Assembly: GCA_937889795.1 (NCBI GenBank)
Contig: CALBZH010000645.1
Location: 1 to 6,506, forward strand
From: an uncultured Syntrophobacteraceae bacterium
Lineage (GTDB): Bacteria > Desulfobacterota > Syntrophobacteria > Syntrophobacterales > Syntrophobacteraceae
Length of the DNA: 6,506 nucleotides
Direction of reading: 5' to 3'
The position numbers and the translations under genes are program-made. The notes beneath the pieces are model-generated. The model did no database searches. It worked only from the letters and a program-made list of their open reading frames with translations, and was not told where the DNA came from. This document shows positions 4,387 to 6,506 of this stretch, one piece after another; within the stretch, counting starts at the first letter, position 1, and every line of letters starts with the position of its first letter.

Positions 4387-6348
4387 ATGAAAAGGTTGAC
4401 CCTGAATCTCAAGCTGCTCTTTGGTGGAATAGGCCTCGTGCTGATTCCGACTCTCATGATTGGATTCTATGCGCTTCACAACACAACGGATGCCCTGCGG
4501 GATGCGTCGAACAGCGAGCTCCTCGCCGTGGCAAAGGGCGCCGCCGATATGGTTGACGTTGCCATGAACGCCGAAATAGCGATGGTCAGGGAGATCGCTT
4601 CGGGCAAAACGTTGGTTGAAGTGGCCTCGCAGGTGAGCCGGTCGGGGAGCGCCTCCGAGCTGAATGACGTGGGAGGTCTCTCCCAGCGGCTCGTCAACAC
4701 GATGAAACAGGTCGGAAGTCAGTATGAGAGCATCATCGTCGTGGACCCGAACGGGGTCATCTACGCTGACGGAGCGGGTGGCTCCTACAAAGGGATCTCC
4801 ATCGCTGACCGCGAGTATTTCCAGATCGCCAAAGCTGGGAAAGCCAATGTCGGGCAGGTCATCAAATCCAAGAAGACCGGTAACCCCGTCGCTCCCGTGG
4901 CGTCTCCCGTGCTAGGGTCATCGGGTGAGGTGGTCGGTGTGGCCGCTGTCGTCGTGAAAACGGACGCCCTCATTGAGAGGATCGCTGGGACCAAGGTCGG
5001 AAAGACCGGTTACACATTTATGGTGGACAAGGATGGGACCGCGATCGCCCACCCCAAGAAAGATCTCATCCTGAGTGCGAACATCCAGAAGCTCAAAGGG
5101 ATGGAATCGATCACGGAAAAGATCCTGGGCGGACAGCAGGGCGTCGAGTCTTACCGATTCCAGGAAGCGGACAAGACGGGTGGATTCGCTCCTGTTCCAA
5201 CCGCGCAGTGGCGCGTGATCACGACCCTCGACAACGATGAATTCCTCGCCCCCGTGCGCTCCATCCGAAACGGGATCCTTGCGATGGGATCCATCATGCT
5301 TGGCGTGTCGGTCGCGATGGTTCTCTTCTTCGCGCGCGGCGTCTCGAAGCCCATCACTCGCGTTGCTCAAGGTCTTGGAGATGGGGCGGAGCAGGTTGCC
5401 TCGGCATCCTCACAGGTTTCGTCGGCCAGTCAGCAGCTCGCCGAAGGGGCATCCGAGCAGGCCGCAGCCATCGAGGAGACATCGTCATCGCTCGAAGAAA
5501 TGTCGTCGATGATCCGCCAAAACGCGGAAAACGCCGGCAACGCCAATCGCCTCATGGAGGACGTGAAGCGCATTGTGGATCGCGCCAGCAGTTCGATGGT
5601 CCGTCTGACGGGGTCGATGCAGGAGATCTCATCGGCAAGCGAAGACACGCAGAAGATCATCCGGACCATCGATGAAATCGCGTTCCAGACCAATCTTCTG
5701 GCCCTCAACGCCGCTGTCGAGGCGGCCCGGGCGGGCGAGGCGGGTGCCGGATTCGCGGTGGTGGCCGACGAAGTGAGGAATCTCGCCATGAGGGCTGCTG
5801 ATGCGGCCAAGAATACAGCCGGTCTCATCGAAGCCACCGTCAAGCGGGTCAAGGAAGGGGCCGAGTCTGTCACGACGACCAGCCAGGAGTTCAAGGAGAT
5901 CGTGGTCAGCGTGAACAAGTCCGGAGATCTGGTGAGTGAGATTGCGGCAGCCTCTTCCGAGCAGGCACAGGGCATCGAGCAGATCAGTCGCGCGGTGAGC
6001 GAGATGGAAAAGGTGGTGCAGCAGAATTCGGCAACGGCGGAAGAATCCGCCGCCGCCGCCGAGGAGATGAATGCTCAGGCCGAGCAGATGAAGGCCCATG
6101 TGGCAGGCCTCACGGCGATCGTTGGGATGGAGAAGGCAGCCGGCTCCCGTCTCAAGATGCCATTCTCTTCCAAAAGAAGCGGCACCCAAACGAGCCTGAC
6201 ACCCGTGCTGGCCGGAGAAGGCGTTTCTCATTCACCCGTTTCTTCGGCAAAGGCCAATGGCAATGGCGCATCCAAGCATCCTCGCAACGGCACCCTGCAG
6301 AAGATGCGACCGGAAGACCTTATCCCTTTCGAGGGAGAAGACTTCTAA
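4387..6348 (+). CDS. Methyl-accepting chemotaxis protein with double Cache sensor, no complete HAMP
   Basis: This 653-residue inner-membrane chemoreceptor would signal to the CheA/CheW kinase array. An N-terminal membrane helix (about 7-29) and a second (about 294-316) bracket a periplasmic sensor of the dCache_1 type. The membrane-distal part contains [11 protein letters not shown] (118-128) and DREYF (141-145); the second lobe contains [19 protein letters not shown] (205-223). The classic amino-acid-binding Cache motif is not evident, so the ligand is unknown. After KPI (321-323) the chain passes almost directly into the coiled-coil signalling domain. Its hairpin tip [19 protein letters not shown] (430-448) is fully conserved up to [12 protein letters not shown], where Ala replaces a common Arg. 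Gln/Glu-rich flanks such as [16 protein letters not shown] are likely methylation helices. The C-terminus is a flexible 70-residue tail ending [16 protein letters not shown] 4387 has GGAGG 13 bases upstream, rather far, but no better in-frame start precedes the membrane helix. Confidence 0.95.
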   Translation: MKRLTLNLKLLFGGIGLVLIPTLMIGFYALHNTTDALRDASNSELLAVAKGAADMVDVAMNAEIAMVREIASGKTLVEVASQVSRSGSASELNDVGGLSQRLVNTMKQVGSQYESIIVVDPNGVIYADGAGGSYKGISIADREYFQIAKAGKANVGQVIKSKKTGNPVAPVASPVLGSSGEVVGVAAVVVKTDALIERIAGTKVGKTGYTFMVDKDGTAIAHPKKDLILSANIQKLKGMESITEKILGGQQGVESYRFQEADKTGGFAPVPTAQWRVITTLDNDEFLAPVRSIRNGILAMGSIMLGVSVAMVLFFARGVSKPITRVAQGLGDGAEQVASASSQVSSASQQLAEGASEQAAAIEETSSSLEEMSSMIRQNAENAGNANRLMEDVKRIVDRASSSMVRLTGSMQEISSASEDTQKIIRTIDEIAFQTNLLALNAAVEAARAGEAGAGFAVVADEVRNLAMRAADAAKNTAGLIEATVKRVKEGAESVTTTSQEFKEIVVSVNKSGDLVSEIAAASSEQAQGIEQISRAVSEMEKVVQQNSATAEESAAAAEEMNAQAEQMKAHVAGLTAIVGMEKAAGSRLKMPFSSKRSGTQTSLTPVLAGEGVSHSPVSSAKANGNGASKHPRNGTLQKMRPEDLIPFEGEDF

Positions 6349-6506
6349 AAGCTCGGTGAGAGTAAGCCCTATCCCGGATTTATGGGAACAGGCGGTCCGA
6401 GGGGCTGGAGGTCTTGGTCCCACCTACGGGATTCATCAATGTTGACTTAGGGAGGGGGAGACGCGGGGAACGCCAAATGCGATGGTCATTGCCTCCAATT
6501 CCGGGG

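Noticed and set aside
4377..4391. Four-codon ORF (ATG at 4377) whose TGA overlaps the chemoreceptor ATG as ATGA
   Set aside because: The Shine-Dalgarno GGAGGGA is directly adjacent to this ATG, too close for initiation, and such tiny ORFs arise by chance.
6436..6506. Open frame on the - strand running off the right end (stop at 6438-6436), possibly the C-terminus of a further gene
   Set aside because: Only 23 codons are visible, with no recognisable motif and no other coding signal. An open frame this short is expected by chance. The rest of 6349-6435 shows no clear terminator.
1..6506. CRISPR array, insertion sequence, transposase, integrase or retron
   Set aside because: No regularly spaced repeats, no terminal inverted repeats with a transposase, and no reverse transcriptase or recombinase motifs were found.

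Overview
The window reads as one end of an assembled contig from a motile, chemotactic Gram-negative bacterium of moderately high GC content. The first 47 bases are Illumina sequencing adapter, not genome. Phylum cannot be fixed from the sequence alone. The tRNA with encoded CCA, the class Ia DAHP synthase with a ribosome-type attenuator, and the chemoreceptor style fit Proteobacteria in the broad sense, Desulfobacterota or Nitrospirota.

Layout, left to right. Adapter (1-47); spacer; a complete tRNA-Leu(UAA) (242-329); a spacer with two strong hairpins, one of which would bury the ribosome binding site of the next gene; then a tightly coupled two-gene cassette on the + strand. The cassette encodes an OLD/AAA15-like ABC-type ATPase (568-1758) and a DUF4276 TOPRIM-like protein (1755-2381), joined by a 4-base GTGA overlap. 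This composition beside a tRNA gene is typical of a small anti-phage type operon. After about 350 bases with no convincing gene comes aroF on the - strand (2732-3832), a complete class Ia DAHP synthase, the first enzyme of aromatic amino acid synthesis. A chemoreceptor gene (4387-6348) lies divergently on the + strand. The last 158 bases hold nothing I can support.

The most interesting element is the leader of aroF. On the - strand, between a candidate promoter (about 4121) and the aroF ribosome binding site, lies a small ORF (3960-4037, 25 codons) with a run of five Tyr and three Phe codons interrupted by one Cys. It is followed by mutually exclusive RNA hairpins and a strong intrinsic terminator with eight U residues that ends just before the aroF Shine-Dalgarno sequence. 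The segments are complementary in the order expected for ribosome-mediated attenuation by Phe/Tyr supply. The paired regions form a five-segment relay rather than the simple four-segment scheme.

The three modules (ATPase/TOPRIM pair, aromatic biosynthesis, chemoreceptor) look functionally independent. The first is probably accessory; the other two are probably resident genes.
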